A DNA stretch of 21,205 nt from RGIG5057 sp036653755 (GCA_036653755.1 JAVVTJ010000016.1:1-21205); one strand, 5' to 3'. Shown: positions 7,214-13,740, counted from the stretch's first letter. Program-made: numbers and translations. The notes: a model not told the origin generated them from the sequence alone.

Positions 7214-7552
7214 TTATCTTTTAAAATTTACGCTATAAATACTTCCAGAAATAACTAAATCCTCATCAGTTATTTCTTTAATATCTAAATCTTTTCCATC
7301 TATAATTATATCCATACTATTTCCTTTTACCTTTATGTAATGCATATAATAATCAACAACATTTTTATATCCTTCTATTAATACGTTATTATTATCAATC
7401 ATTGTTATTCTACTAGAATTTGATATAACAAAGCTTGGAATATCTGAAGCTTCTGAAAAAACATCTCTTACCTTTGAAGATACCTCTTTTACTCTTTCTT
7501 TTATCATAATATTTTTATACCATTTTTTCTTATCTTTTTTTGTTATTTTCAC
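7214..7552 (-). CDS. yqfC: Sporulation protein YqfC (YabP/YqfC family)
   Basis: A small beta-rich protein of the YabP/YqfC family, made in the mother cell during sporulation. The family core is evident: 'DIPSFVISNSSRITMIDNNNVLIEGYKNVVDYYMHYIKVKG', then an Asp/Ile-rich strand pair 'DIIIDGKDLDIKEITDEDLVISG' and a terminal 'IYSVNFKR' that matches the usual 'G.I.SI.F'. The start is GTG at 7550-7552, seven bases after AGAGGTG. The protein has 112 residues, slightly longer than usual because of a Lys-rich N-terminus. It leads the yqfC-yqfD-ybeY-dgkA run. A TATAAT-like hexamer lies at 7572-7577, but I see no convincing -35 and no clear sigma-E match. Confidence 0.9.
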   Translation of the reverse strand: MKITKKDKKKWYKNIMIKERVKEVSSKVRDVFSEASDIPSFVISNSSRITMIDNNNVLIEGYKNVVDYYMHYIKVKGNSMDIIIDGKDLDIKEITDEDLVISGSIYSVNFKR

Positions 7553-7611
7553 TATGCATCACCTCTATTTAATTATATTACATAACAATAGTTTTATTCT
7601 ATATAACAAGA

Positions 7612-7645
7612 TAAAAAAATATAGCGAATAATATAATTCACTATA
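7612..7645 (-). terminator. Intrinsic terminator of the XRE regulator gene
   Basis: A 10-bp stem (7636-7645 with 7620-7629, one G-U pair) with a 6-nt loop, followed on the minus strand by a T-run (7619 downward). It lies 26 bases after the stop of the XRE gene. Confidence 0.65.
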
Positions 7646-7670
7646 CTTTTTAATTTATCTTTTACTTTAT

Positions 7671-7994
7671 TTAATATTCAAAGTTTTCATTTATTGTTTG
7701 TATAATTTTATTTATAACTGAAAGCTGTTTATCAGTATATATAACAGGTTTAGATTCTTCAATAGTATTATTTAAAGAAGCTGCAAATAACGTATCTAAA
7801 CTTACTTTCAAAACATTAGATAAACGTATAAGAACTTCAACACTAGGAAGTTTATTTCCTCTTTCTATATCACCAAGAAAATTTTGTGTAATACCAACAC
7901 TAATAGCTAGTGCATATTGAGTAAGTCCTACCTTTTCCCTATAAGCTTTTATTTTCTTTCCAAAAAGAATTCTATTAACAATTTTTACTGCCAT
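7671..7994 (-). CDS. XRE-family helix-turn-helix transcriptional regulator
   Basis: A 107-residue DNA-binding protein. The Cro/CI-type helix-turn-helix is complete: 'FGKKIKAYREKVGLTQYALAISVGITQNFLGDIERGNKLPSVEVLIRLSNVLKVSLDTLF'-type pattern, spanning about residues 8-66 and shown here only by its key parts (GLTQ, FLGDIERG, PSVEVLIRLS). The C-terminal 40 residues are polar and hydrophobic, possibly a dimerisation helix. The start is ATG at 7992-7994, eight bases after GAGGTG; upstream in-frame codons have no ribosome site. It has its own terminator. The inverted and direct copies of a GTATTTATT element in the upstream region (8070-8123) are candidates for its own operator. Its targets cannot be told. 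Confidence 0.85.
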   Translation of the reverse strand: MAVKIVNRILFGKKIKAYREKVGLTQYALAISVGITQNFLGDIERGNKLPSVEVLIRLSNVLKVSLDTLFAASLNNTIEESKPVIYTDKQLSVINKIIQTINENFEY

Positions 7995-8069
7995 AATTAA
8001 CACCTCACATATATAATACACTATTTTCAAATAAAAATAAACAATCTATATGTGTTTAATTATAACTTA

Positions 8070-8123
8070 CAGTATTTATTGAAATATAAATACTGCAATA
8101 TATTGTAAAAATTGGTATTTATT
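8070..8123. promoter_or_regulatory. Candidate operator cluster between XRE gene and lemA
   Basis: A perfect 10-bp inverted repeat (CAGTATTTAT at 8070-8079 and ATAAATACTG at 8086-8095, 6-bp gap) is followed by a 10-bp palindrome CAATATATTG (8096-8105). A further direct copy of GTATTTATT lies at 8115-8123. Three half-sites upstream of a helix-turn-helix gene suggest autoregulation. No T-run follows, so a terminator is unlikely. The rest of the 280-bp divergent region holds only the lemA promoter and a weak 8-bp inverted repeat (8121-8128 with 8146-8153). Confidence 0.4.
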
Positions 8124-8210
8124 CAATTGCCGTAAATTTAATTAAAATTGAATATTTTTTTATGTTTTTAATATTTACTATGAAATTTTAGTGAACATTT
8201 ATACTATATA

Positions 8211-8239
8211 TTGATTAGTGAAATAAGTTGTGATATAAT
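8211..8239 (+). promoter_or_regulatory. Near-consensus sigma-A promoter of lemA-htpX
   Basis: A -35 TTGATT (8211-8216) and a perfect -10 TATAAT (8234-8239) are separated by exactly 17 bp, with a TG two bases before the -10 (extended -10). Strong AAGGAGG at 8261-8267 precedes the lemA ATG. Confidence 0.8.
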
Positions 8240-8274
8240 AAATTTATAAATCTAAAATATAAGGAGGTTTTAAT

Positions 8275-8826
8275 ATGGTAGGTTTTATAATTTTAGGTGT
8301 TGTAGCTGTAATTATTATTGCAATAATATTTATGTACAATAATCTAGTAAGTTTAAGAATGCGTGTAAAAAACGCTTGGGCACAAATCGATACTCAATTA
8401 AAAAGAAGATTTGATTTAATCCCTAATTTAGTTGAAACAGTAAAAGGATACGCAACTCATGAACAAGAAACTTTTGAAAAAATAGTTGAAGCTAGAAGTA
8501 ATTTTACAAGCGCTTCATCAGTTACAGATAAATCTGAAGCAAATAATATGTTAACAGATTCTTTAAAATCAATATTTGCTTTAGCTGAAAGTTATCCTGA
8601 ATTAAAATCAAATGAAAATTTTTCTTCATTACAAATTGAACTATCTTCAACAGAAGATAAAGTTGCTTTTGCAAGACAATTTTATAACGATACAGTTCAA
8701 ATGTATAATACTGCAATAATGACTTTCCCAAATAATATATTTGCAAATATATTTAAATTTAATGAAGAAACTTTCTTTGAAATTTCTGATAATAAGGAAA
8801 GAGATACTGTCAAAGTACAGTTCTAG
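8275..8826 (+). CDS. lemA: LemA family protein
   Basis: A membrane-anchored coiled-coil protein of unknown biochemical role. One N-terminal membrane span (about residues 2-23) exposes a helical domain with the family signature: 'NNLVSLRMRVKNAWAQID', 'RRFDLIPNLVETVKGYA.HEQETFEKIVEAR' (given by its key blocks), then 'YPELKSNENFSSLQIELSSTEDKVAFARQFYNDTVQMYNT' and 'FPNNIFA' near the end. Length 183 is typical. It is followed after 12 bases by an HtpX-like protease, an association widespread in bacteria. The start is certain: AAGGAGG seven bases before ATG, behind a strong promoter. Confidence 0.96.
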   Translation: MVGFIILGVVAVIIIAIIFMYNNLVSLRMRVKNAWAQIDTQLKRRFDLIPNLVETVKGYATHEQETFEKIVEARSNFTSASSVTDKSEANNMLTDSLKSIFALAESYPELKSNENFSSLQIELSSTEDKVAFARQFYNDTVQMYNTAIMTFPNNIFANIFKFNEETFFEISDNKERDTVKVQF

Positions 8827-8838
8827 TAGGTAAATTAT

Positions 8839-9720
8839 ATGATACTTAAAGATGTAAGAAAAAATAAAATAGAATCTTTTTTTATAGTATCTATATTTAT
8901 TATTGTTATAATGATTGGAGTATATTACTTATGTTTATATTTTAATTTAGGTGTATACTCTTTTGTTATTGCTCTTTTATTTGCTTCACTTACTGCATTT
9001 TTTTCATACTATAACAGCGATAAAATTGTTTTAAGTTTAAATGGTGCAAGAAAAGCAACTGACGAACAAGATAAATTAATAAGTACTATACTAGATAATT
9101 TATGTATTGCTGCTGGACTTCCAAGACCTATGCTTTATGTTATAGATGACTTATCTCCTAATGCATTTGCAACTGGTAGAAATCCTGAACATGCAGTTAT
9201 ATGTCTTACAACTGGATTATTAGAGAAAATGAATAAATATGAACTAGAAGGTGTAATTGCACATGAACTTTCACATATAAAAAACTATGATATTTTGCTA
9301 TCTACTGTTGTTACTGTTTTTGTAGGTTTTGTTGTAATACTATCTGATATGTTATCTAGATTTATGTTTTTTAGTTCTAGAGATAACGATAATGATAGTA
9401 AAAGTGGAGTAATTGTTGCTTTAATTTCTGTTGTATTTTTAATATTATCTCCTATTTTTGCTACTTTAATGCAACTTGCTATTTCAAGAAAAAGAGAATA
9501 TTTAGCAGATAGTAGTGCTATTGAACTTACAAGAAATCCAGAAGGACTTATATCTGCTCTTGAAAAATTAACAGCAGATACTGATCCACTAGAAGCAGCT
9601 AATAAATCAACAGCTCATATGTATATTGTAAACCCATTAAAAGGTAAAAAAGAAAGTTCTCTTTTTTCTACTCATCCATCACTTGAAAGTAGAATTGAAC
9701 GCTTGCAAAATATACAGTGA
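8839..9720 (+). CDS. htpX: HtpX-like M48 membrane metalloprotease
   Basis: An integral-membrane zinc protease of family M48B, thought to degrade damaged membrane proteins. Two N-terminal spans (about residues 15-60) are followed by 'LCIAAGLPRPMLYVIDDLSPNAFATGRNPEHAV', the active-site helix HELSH (142-146), two further spans, and 'SRKREYLADSSAIELT' with the third zinc ligand Glu near 220. The C-terminal 'THPSLESRIERL' is also typical. Length 293 is normal. It forms an operon with lemA (12-base gap, TAGTAGGT ribosome site) and ends in TGA just before a palindromic terminator. Confidence 0.95.
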   Translation: MILKDVRKNKIESFFIVSIFIIVIMIGVYYLCLYFNLGVYSFVIALLFASLTAFFSYYNSDKIVLSLNGARKATDEQDKLISTILDNLCIAAGLPRPMLYVIDDLSPNAFATGRNPEHAVICLTTGLLEKMNKYELEGVIAHELSHIKNYDILLSTVVTVFVGFVVILSDMLSRFMFFSSRDNDNDSKSGVIVALISVVFLILSPIFATLMQLAISRKREYLADSSAIELTRNPEGLISALEKLTADTDPLEAANKSTAHMYIVNPLKGKKESSLFSTHPSLESRIERLQNIQ

Positions 9721-9728
9721 TATGATAT

Positions 9729-9750
9729 AATAACGTACGTTATTTTTTTA
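9729..9750 (+). terminator. Terminator after htpX
   Basis: A perfect 16-bp palindrome AATAACGTACGTTATT (9729-9744) runs directly into T residues up to 9749, 9 bases after the htpX stop. The stem is short, so termination may be partial. Confidence 0.55.
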
Positions 9751-9859
9751 AAAAAATAAACAACAAAAAATACTAAAAATGAAATATTGTAATAATAATA
9801 CAAAATACATATCTAAACATTTATAATATACAAAACAAGAAAAACAATTAGAATAAAAA

Positions 9860-10522
9860 ATGGATGGAAGTATATGTTTGTATAACCTTATAGGAAATGG
9901 AGATGAATAGGAATAATTCAACGTGGGGAATAAATTTATAGAAGAATTCGCAAAAGAATTAAAAATTGATTTTCCTAACATAAAAGGTTTTTCAGAAAGA
10001 AACTTAAAAAGAATGAAAAAATTTTATACTGAATATAAAGAATATGAAATTGTGCCAACGGCATTGGCACAATTACCATGGTCACATAATATAATGCTAA
10101 TTGATAAAATAAAAGATAAAAATTGTTTTAGAACACCAAATAGATACAAAATTATATGATAGACAAACAATTGCCAATAAGGATAATAATTTTAAAAATA
10201 CATTAATAAATCCACAAAGTGATTTAGCAAATGATCTACAAAAGGATCCCTATATTTTTAATCTGCCACTTTTAAAGAAAAAGTATATAGAAACAGAACT
10301 TGAAAATGCTTTAGTTGAAAGAATAAAAGATGTATTATTGGAATTATACTATGTAAAAGCAAAAATAAATTTGAAGTTGAATATTCACTTAAAGATATTA
10401 ATAAACCAATAGGAGTAAGTTCTTATGAAATATCACAAGTGTTACCTAAAGAAATAATAGATAATCTTCCAACAGAAGAGGATATAAATCTTCATATAGA
10501 TATTGAAGAAGGAAGTGAATAA
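9860..10522 (+). pseudogene. Decayed DUF1016 (YhcG-type PDDEXK nuclease) gene without its nuclease core
   Basis: Pieces of a DUF1016 protein follow in family order but in different frames. These are: a remnant 'LYNLIG' near 9878; 'NNSTWG' (9909-9928); after a 1-base shift, 'KFIEEFAKELKIDFPNIKGF' and 'ALAQLPWSHNIMLIDKIKD'; a small deletion near 10135; then 'KLYDRQTIANKDNNFKNTL' and 'PQSDLANDLQKDPYIF' up to 'ERIKDVLLEL'. The next block is 'IILCKSKNKFEVEYSLKDIN' with 'INKPIGVSSYEI' and a final 'LPTEEDI', ending in TAA at 10520-10522. Everything between 'VLLEL' and 'IILCKSK' is gone. In intact members this is the PD-(D/E)xK catalytic part ('GFAFVGRQ', 'DLLFYN', 'VVIELK'). At least four lesions make it a clear pseudogene. 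The 110 or so bases before 9860 are A-rich with no readable gene. Confidence 0.85.
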
Positions 10523-10559
10523 AATGAAAATGTATCAAGAAAAAGAAGGAGGAATTAAT

Positions 10560-11069
10560 TTGAAAACAAGAGGATTTGAAGTTTGCAAAGGTTATGAAAA
10601 TAAAGGTATTAATTTACCTATTAGAAGTACAAAAAATTCAGTAGCATACGATTTAGAAGCTGCCGAAGATACAATTATTCCATCAATTTGGAAAGTTGTT
10701 TTTGAAAATGCTAAAAAATTTATTAGTGGTAATACAAATTATGAAAATATTGTACCTACGAAAGTATACACTGGTATAAAATCATATTTTAAAGAAGATG
10801 AAGTTATGATTATTGCAAATAGAAGTTCTGGTCCTTCAAAACTTGGACTTGTTATGGCAAATTCAATTGGCATATTTGAATGTGATTATTACAATAATCC
10901 TAGTAATGATGGAAATATTATATTTCAGTTCTATAACTTTTTTCCAAATGATTTAAAAATATTAAAAGGAGATAGAATAGGACAAGCATATTTTCAAAAC
11001 TTTTTAATTGCAGACAATGATAATGCTACTGGTATTCGTCAAGGTGGTATTGGTAGTACTGGCAAATAA
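10560..11069 (+). CDS. dut: dUTP diphosphatase (dUTPase)
   Basis: A trimeric-type dUTPase converting dUTP to dUMP and pyrophosphate, keeping uracil out of DNA and feeding thymidylate synthesis. All five family motifs can be read: 'AYDLEAAED' (1), 'NRSSGPSKLGL' (2), 'NSIGIFECDYYNNPSNDG' (3, with the catalytic Asp), 'KGDRIGQAYF' (4) and 'RQGGIGSTG' (5). The insert in motif 3 and the 'LKTRGFEVCKGYENKGINLP' N-terminus are typical of the longer form found in Clostridia and their phages. I prefer the TTG at 10560-10562, preceded by GAAGGAGG at ideal spacing and matching the family N-terminus; this gives 169 residues. ATG at 10524 with GGAAG in front is a possible alternative. It is the first gene of a three-gene deoxynucleotide cluster. 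Confidence 0.9.
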   Translation: MKTRGFEVCKGYENKGINLPIRSTKNSVAYDLEAAEDTIIPSIWKVVFENAKKFISGNTNYENIVPTKVYTGIKSYFKEDEVMIIANRSSGPSKLGLVMANSIGIFECDYYNNPSNDGNIIFQFYNFFPNDLKILKGDRIGQAYFQNFLIADNDNATGIRQGGIGSTGK

Positions 11070-11070
11070 T

Positions 11071-11640
11071 ATGAATAAACAAAATTTAATGATTGATATG
11101 GACGATGTAATATGTAATGGGGGTTTTCTATATCTAATAAATGAATTTACACATAAACATTATGTTATTGATGATTTTAAAGATTATTATATGCAAGATG
11201 TTATACCTCAAGAAGATAAAAAAGATTGGCTTGAATTTTTTAAACAAAATAATATATATACAAAAGCTTGTTTTATACAAAATGCCTATGAAATAATCTA
11301 TAAATTAAACGAAGTATATAACGTATTTATTGTTACATCATATATTGTTCCAGAAGAAATAATCATATCTAGTAAATTACTTCAAGATAAATTTGTATGG
11401 TTACAAGAAAATTTACCATTTATTTCTCCATATAATTATGTGTTTTGTAGTAATAAAGATATAATTGATTGTGATATAAAAATAGATGATAAACTTTCTA
11501 ATTTAACCGGTAATATTCATACTAAAACTAAATTATTATTTACAGCTTATCACAATAAAAATATAACTGATAATGAATTAAAAAATAATAATGTAATAAG
11601 AGTAAATAATTGGAATGATATATCCGAAATATTGTTATAA
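11071..11640 (+). CDS. 5'(3')-deoxyribonucleotidase-like HAD phosphatase
   Basis: A HAD-superfamily protein of the NT5C/5'(3')-deoxyribonucleotidase type, expected to dephosphorylate deoxynucleoside monophosphates such as dUMP or dTMP. The first HAD motif is 'LMIDMDDVICNGG' (nucleophile Asp and acid/base Asp), the second is 'VFIVTSY', and the Lys/Asp of motifs 3-4 lie in 'DKFVWLQENLPF' and 'CDIKIDDKLSNL'. Length is 189 residues from the ATG at 11071, which begins 2 bases after the dut stop with no good ribosome site; translation is probably coupled. The longer frame upstream lies inside dut. It sits between dUTPase and dCMP deaminase, so substrate choice may be pyrimidine. The exact substrate is not proven. 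Confidence 0.8.
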   Translation: MNKQNLMIDMDDVICNGGFLYLINEFTHKHYVIDDFKDYYMQDVIPQEDKKDWLEFFKQNNIYTKACFIQNAYEIIYKLNEVYNVFIVTSYIVPEEIIISSKLLQDKFVWLQENLPFISPYNYVFCSNKDIIDCDIKIDDKLSNLTGNIHTKTKLLFTAYHNKNITDNELKNNNVIRVNNWNDISEILL

Positions 11641-11653
11641 GGAGTGATTTAAA

Positions 11654-12136
11654 ATGGAAAAAAGAAAAGATTATATTTCATGGGATGAATACTTTATGGG
11701 AATTGCTAAATTATCTGAATCAAGAAGTAAAGATCCAAATACACAAGTTGGTGCTTGTATTGTAAATAAAGATAATAGAATTTTATCAATAGGGTATAAT
11801 GGGCTTCCAAACCATGTTTCAGACGATAATATATCTTGGGATAGATATGGCTCACCTATTGATACAAAATACTTCTATGTGTGTCATGCAGAGCTTAACG
11901 CTATACTTAACAATAGAAATAATAGTTTAGAAGGATCTACTCTATATGTTTCACTTTTTCCTTGTAATGAATGTGCAAAAGCAATTATACAATCTGGTAT
12001 AAAAAAAATTATTTATTATGATGATAAATATGCAAATACTGATAGTACAATAGTTTCTAAAAAAATGTTGGATATGGCAGGAGTTGAATATATACCTTAT
12101 ATAATAAAAGGTAGAAATATTGAAATTAAGTTATAA
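11654..12136 (+). CDS. dCMP deaminase, eukaryote-like type
   Basis: A zinc deaminase turning dCMP into dUMP for thymidylate synthesis. Zinc ligands are H78 in the CHAE motif (E80 is the proton shuttle) and C104/C107 in PCNEC. 'RSKDPNTQVGACIVN' (24-38) and 'IGYNGLPN' build the nucleotide site. The blocks 'DYISWDEYFMGIA', 'DTKYFYVCHAELNAI' and 'LFPCNECAKAIIQSGIKKI' are strikingly like vertebrate DCTD, a form also found in many Clostridia. Length 160 is normal. The start is supported by AAGGAGTG eight bases upstream. It is the last gene of the dut cluster and ends 5 bases before a bidirectional terminator. Confidence 0.93.
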   Translation: MEKRKDYISWDEYFMGIAKLSESRSKDPNTQVGACIVNKDNRILSIGYNGLPNHVSDDNISWDRYGSPIDTKYFYVCHAELNAILNNRNNSLEGSTLYVSLFPCNECAKAIIQSGIKKIIYYDDKYANTDSTIVSKKMLDMAGVEYIPYIIKGRNIEIKL

Positions 12137-12140
12137 TTAA

Positions 12141-12175
12141 AAGTCACTAAATTTAAGGTACAAATTTAGTGACTT
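12141..12175. terminator. Bidirectional intrinsic terminator
   Basis: A perfect 14-bp stem (12141-12154 with 12162-12175) with a 7-nt loop, between the dCMP deaminase on the plus strand and the convergent Panacea antitoxin. Its right arm and the following bases recur at 13741-13766. Confidence 0.85.
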
Positions 12176-12187
12176 ATTTTAATTTAT
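12162..12187 (+). repeat. 26-bp direct repeat, left copy
   Basis: The right arm of the terminator plus 12 further bases (through the antitoxin stop codon) is repeated at 13741-13766 with one mismatch. The two copies bracket the toxin-antitoxin module. Confidence 0.6.
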
Positions 12188-13165
12188 ATTTTCAAATTGT
12201 TTTTTACTATAATCTTTTATATCTGATATATTAATCATATTATATTTATTTTTAACTAAAATAAAATATTCCTCAATAGATTCTTTAGTTATTACTACAT
12301 TACTTGGAATTTCATCAGCTATTTCTTTTCTTGCATTTATCCATGGATTCTCTATATGTGTCATTTTTTCTAAAGCTTTTGCATTATAAAATCCAAAAGA
12401 TTGTATAACAACATCTAATAATAGCTTTTCATCTTCATTTATAAAACAATCAGCTATAAAATTTTCATCTGAATCAATTTCATTTTTTCCATTTACTTTA
12501 TATATATTATATATACTAGAATAAACAGGTCCATGTATCCAAGCTTCACAATCATCATTAAACATAAATTTACCTAAAAATACTTTAGAAAATCCTTGAA
12601 CATAATATAATAATTTTTGAAGTGCTAATGGTGTTATACTTTTTTCATAATAATTTATTATATATTCTGCTATAAGTTCTATTTTTTCATAATGATAATT
12701 AACTTTATTTTTTATTGCTTCTAAAACATAATTATATGTTTTTTCAGTTATTTTACTTTTATTTTTATTTAACAACTCTAATAAATAATTATGATTTATT
12801 AATATTTTTTTTAACTCATCGGAGTATAACTTAGTTGGCATATCACCATCTATATATCTAGTTATAGTAACTTCTCCCCAACCTAATAATAAAGATAAAG
12901 GTCTTTTACCAATATGATATTTTTTAAGAATTTCTTTTATATCTGATACACTGATAATATTTTCATTTTTTCTATATACCTCATCAATACTTTTAATATT
13001 TTCATCCATTACTTCATTAACGTTAATTTCATTATTACATATATTACAATAACAATGTTTTTCCATATATTTATATTTTTTACCCTTTACCCAAATAGAT
13101 GTTTCTTCTTCTTTAATATTATATTCAACAAAATCCATACAATATTCACATACACTTTTTTTCAA
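12179..13165 (-). CDS. Antitoxin with MqsA-like zinc finger, HTH and Panacea (SocA/DUF4065) domain
   Basis: A probable antitoxin and autorepressor of a type II toxin-antitoxin module. The N-terminus is a zinc-binding segment with two CxxC pairs (CEYC at residues 6-9 and CNIC about 40 residues later), followed by an HTH like that of MqsA ('VSDIKEILKKYHIGKRPLSLLLGWGEVTITRYIDGD', by its key parts KRPLSLLLGWGE and TITRYIDG). The C-terminal half is a Panacea domain: 'AEYIINYYEKSITPLALQKL', 'LYYVQGFSKVFLGKFMF', 'EAWIHGPVYSSIY'. The Panacea domain neutralises partner toxins directly. The start is TTG at 13163-13165, seven bases after GAGGT; the frame is open further up, but only into the toxin gene. 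It follows the toxin stop by 10 bases. The antitoxin is intact although the toxin is broken. Confidence 0.85.
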   Translation of the reverse strand: MKKSVCEYCMDFVEYNIKEEETSIWVKGKKYKYMEKHCYCNICNNEINVNEVMDENIKSIDEVYRKNENIISVSDIKEILKKYHIGKRPLSLLLGWGEVTITRYIDGDMPTKLYSDELKKILINHNYLLELLNKNKSKITEKTYNYVLEAIKNKVNYHYEKIELIAEYIINYYEKSITPLALQKLLYYVQGFSKVFLGKFMFNDDCEAWIHGPVYSSIYNIYKVNGKNEIDSDENFIADCFINEDEKLLLDVVIQSFGFYNAKALEKMTHIENPWINARKEIADEIPSNVVITKESIEEYFILVKNKYNMINISDIKDYSKKQFENIN

Positions 13166-13175
13166 ATTTATTACC

Positions 13176-13579
13176 TCAATTCTTTCTAAACAAATATTTT
13201 TCATGCATATCTGTCTCATGAAATGAAACAAATAAAGCATGTTCTTGAGTACATACTAAAGATATATATACCTTAATATATACTATTACCTTACTTATAT
13301 TTGAAAAATAATTTAAATTATATTCTTTTGTAAATACATACAATAAAACATCAGGATACATAGTATTAATATTTTCAGTTGCATAACAAAAATCTAAAGC
13401 ATTTATTTTTTTTATCATCTTTTTTATCTTTTTATTATCTAACATATATTTTTGTATAAAACGATTATTACTTCCTCTATTATGAGATGATATTGTAAAT
13501 CAACCCTTATCAAGATAATTATTTAAATTTATCAAATAATTATTAATTTCATCAATTGTAAAATCTATTTTTTAGACAT
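13176..13579 (-). pseudogene. MqsR-like toxin gene with a frameshift and an in-frame TGA
   Basis: Read from ATG at 13577-13579 (GGAGGT four bases upstream), the frame is M-S-K-K-stop, because an A6 tract at 13568-13573 is one base short. With one more A, the frame continues 'IDFTIDEINNYLINLNNYL' 'DKG', then TGA at 13500-13502, then 'FTISSHNRGSNNRFI' and through to 'ALDFCYATEN', 'DVLLYVFTKEYNLNYF', 'VIVYIKVYISL' and 'ALFVSFHETD', stop at 13176. The end pattern (YIK strand, then SFHE) is typical of MqsR-like toxins found with such antitoxins, and related proteins as I recall them have Trp where the TGA stands ('KGWFTIS'). The repaired product would have 134 residues. An ATG at 13443 opens an 89-residue remnant without a ribosome site. 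The toxin assignment is by pattern and neighbour. Confidence 0.7.
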
Positions 13580-13590
13580 TTGTACCTCCA

Positions 13591-13628
13591 TATGATAAAA
13601 TAGTATCAATTGATACTATTTTATCATA
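13591..13628. promoter_or_regulatory. Perfect 38-bp palindrome, operator of the toxin-antitoxin operon
   Basis: A 19-bp half-site (TATGATAAAATAGTATCAA) and its exact complement meet with no spacer. It covers the -10 box and the predicted transcription start of the toxin-antitoxin genes and ends one base before the GGAGGT ribosome site. The antitoxin's HTH is the natural candidate to bind it. Confidence 0.75.
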
Positions 13629-13647
13629 CAAAAGTATTACTTGTCAA
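13618..13647 (-). promoter_or_regulatory. Promoter of the toxin-antitoxin operon
   Basis: A perfect -35 TTGACA (13642-13647) and a -10 TAAAAT (13618-13623) are separated by 18 bp on the minus strand. The -10 lies inside the 38-bp palindrome, so bound repressor would block polymerase. Confidence 0.7.
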
Positions 13648-13702
13648 GATAAGTGTGCAATATACTACTATTTATATGAAATTTTACACTGTTTTATACA
13701 AA

Positions 13703-13733
13703 AAAATGCTAAAGTAATAAACTTTAGCATTTT
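13703..13733 (-). terminator. Intrinsic terminator of the RloB-ATPase operon
   Basis: A perfect 13-bp stem (13703-13715 with 13721-13733) with a 5-nt loop. On the minus strand it is followed by a run of T, 82 bases after the rloB stop. Confidence 0.8.
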
Positions 13734-13740
13734 AAAATAT

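Noticed and set aside
9748..9981. Minus-strand open frame opposite the DUF1016 remnant
   Set aside because: It lies over readable pieces of the decayed plus-strand gene and reads as low-complexity Phe/Tyr-rich sequence.
9923..10159. Short standalone 78-residue protein
   Set aside because: It starts at a GTG created by the frameshift and stops at a deletion. Sequence on both sides continues the DUF1016 family in other frames, so it is a pseudogene fragment.
11008..11070. Longer N-terminus for the nucleotidase
   Set aside because: The extension lies wholly inside the end of the dUTPase gene and reads as hydrophobic noise; the ATG at 11071 begins right before the HAD motif.
13500..13502. Possible genome-wide reassignment of TGA to Trp
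   Set aside because: lemA and other genes use TGG for Trp, and htpX, the oxidoreductase and the toxin itself end in TGA. The TGA in the toxin gene is a local lesion or local read-through.
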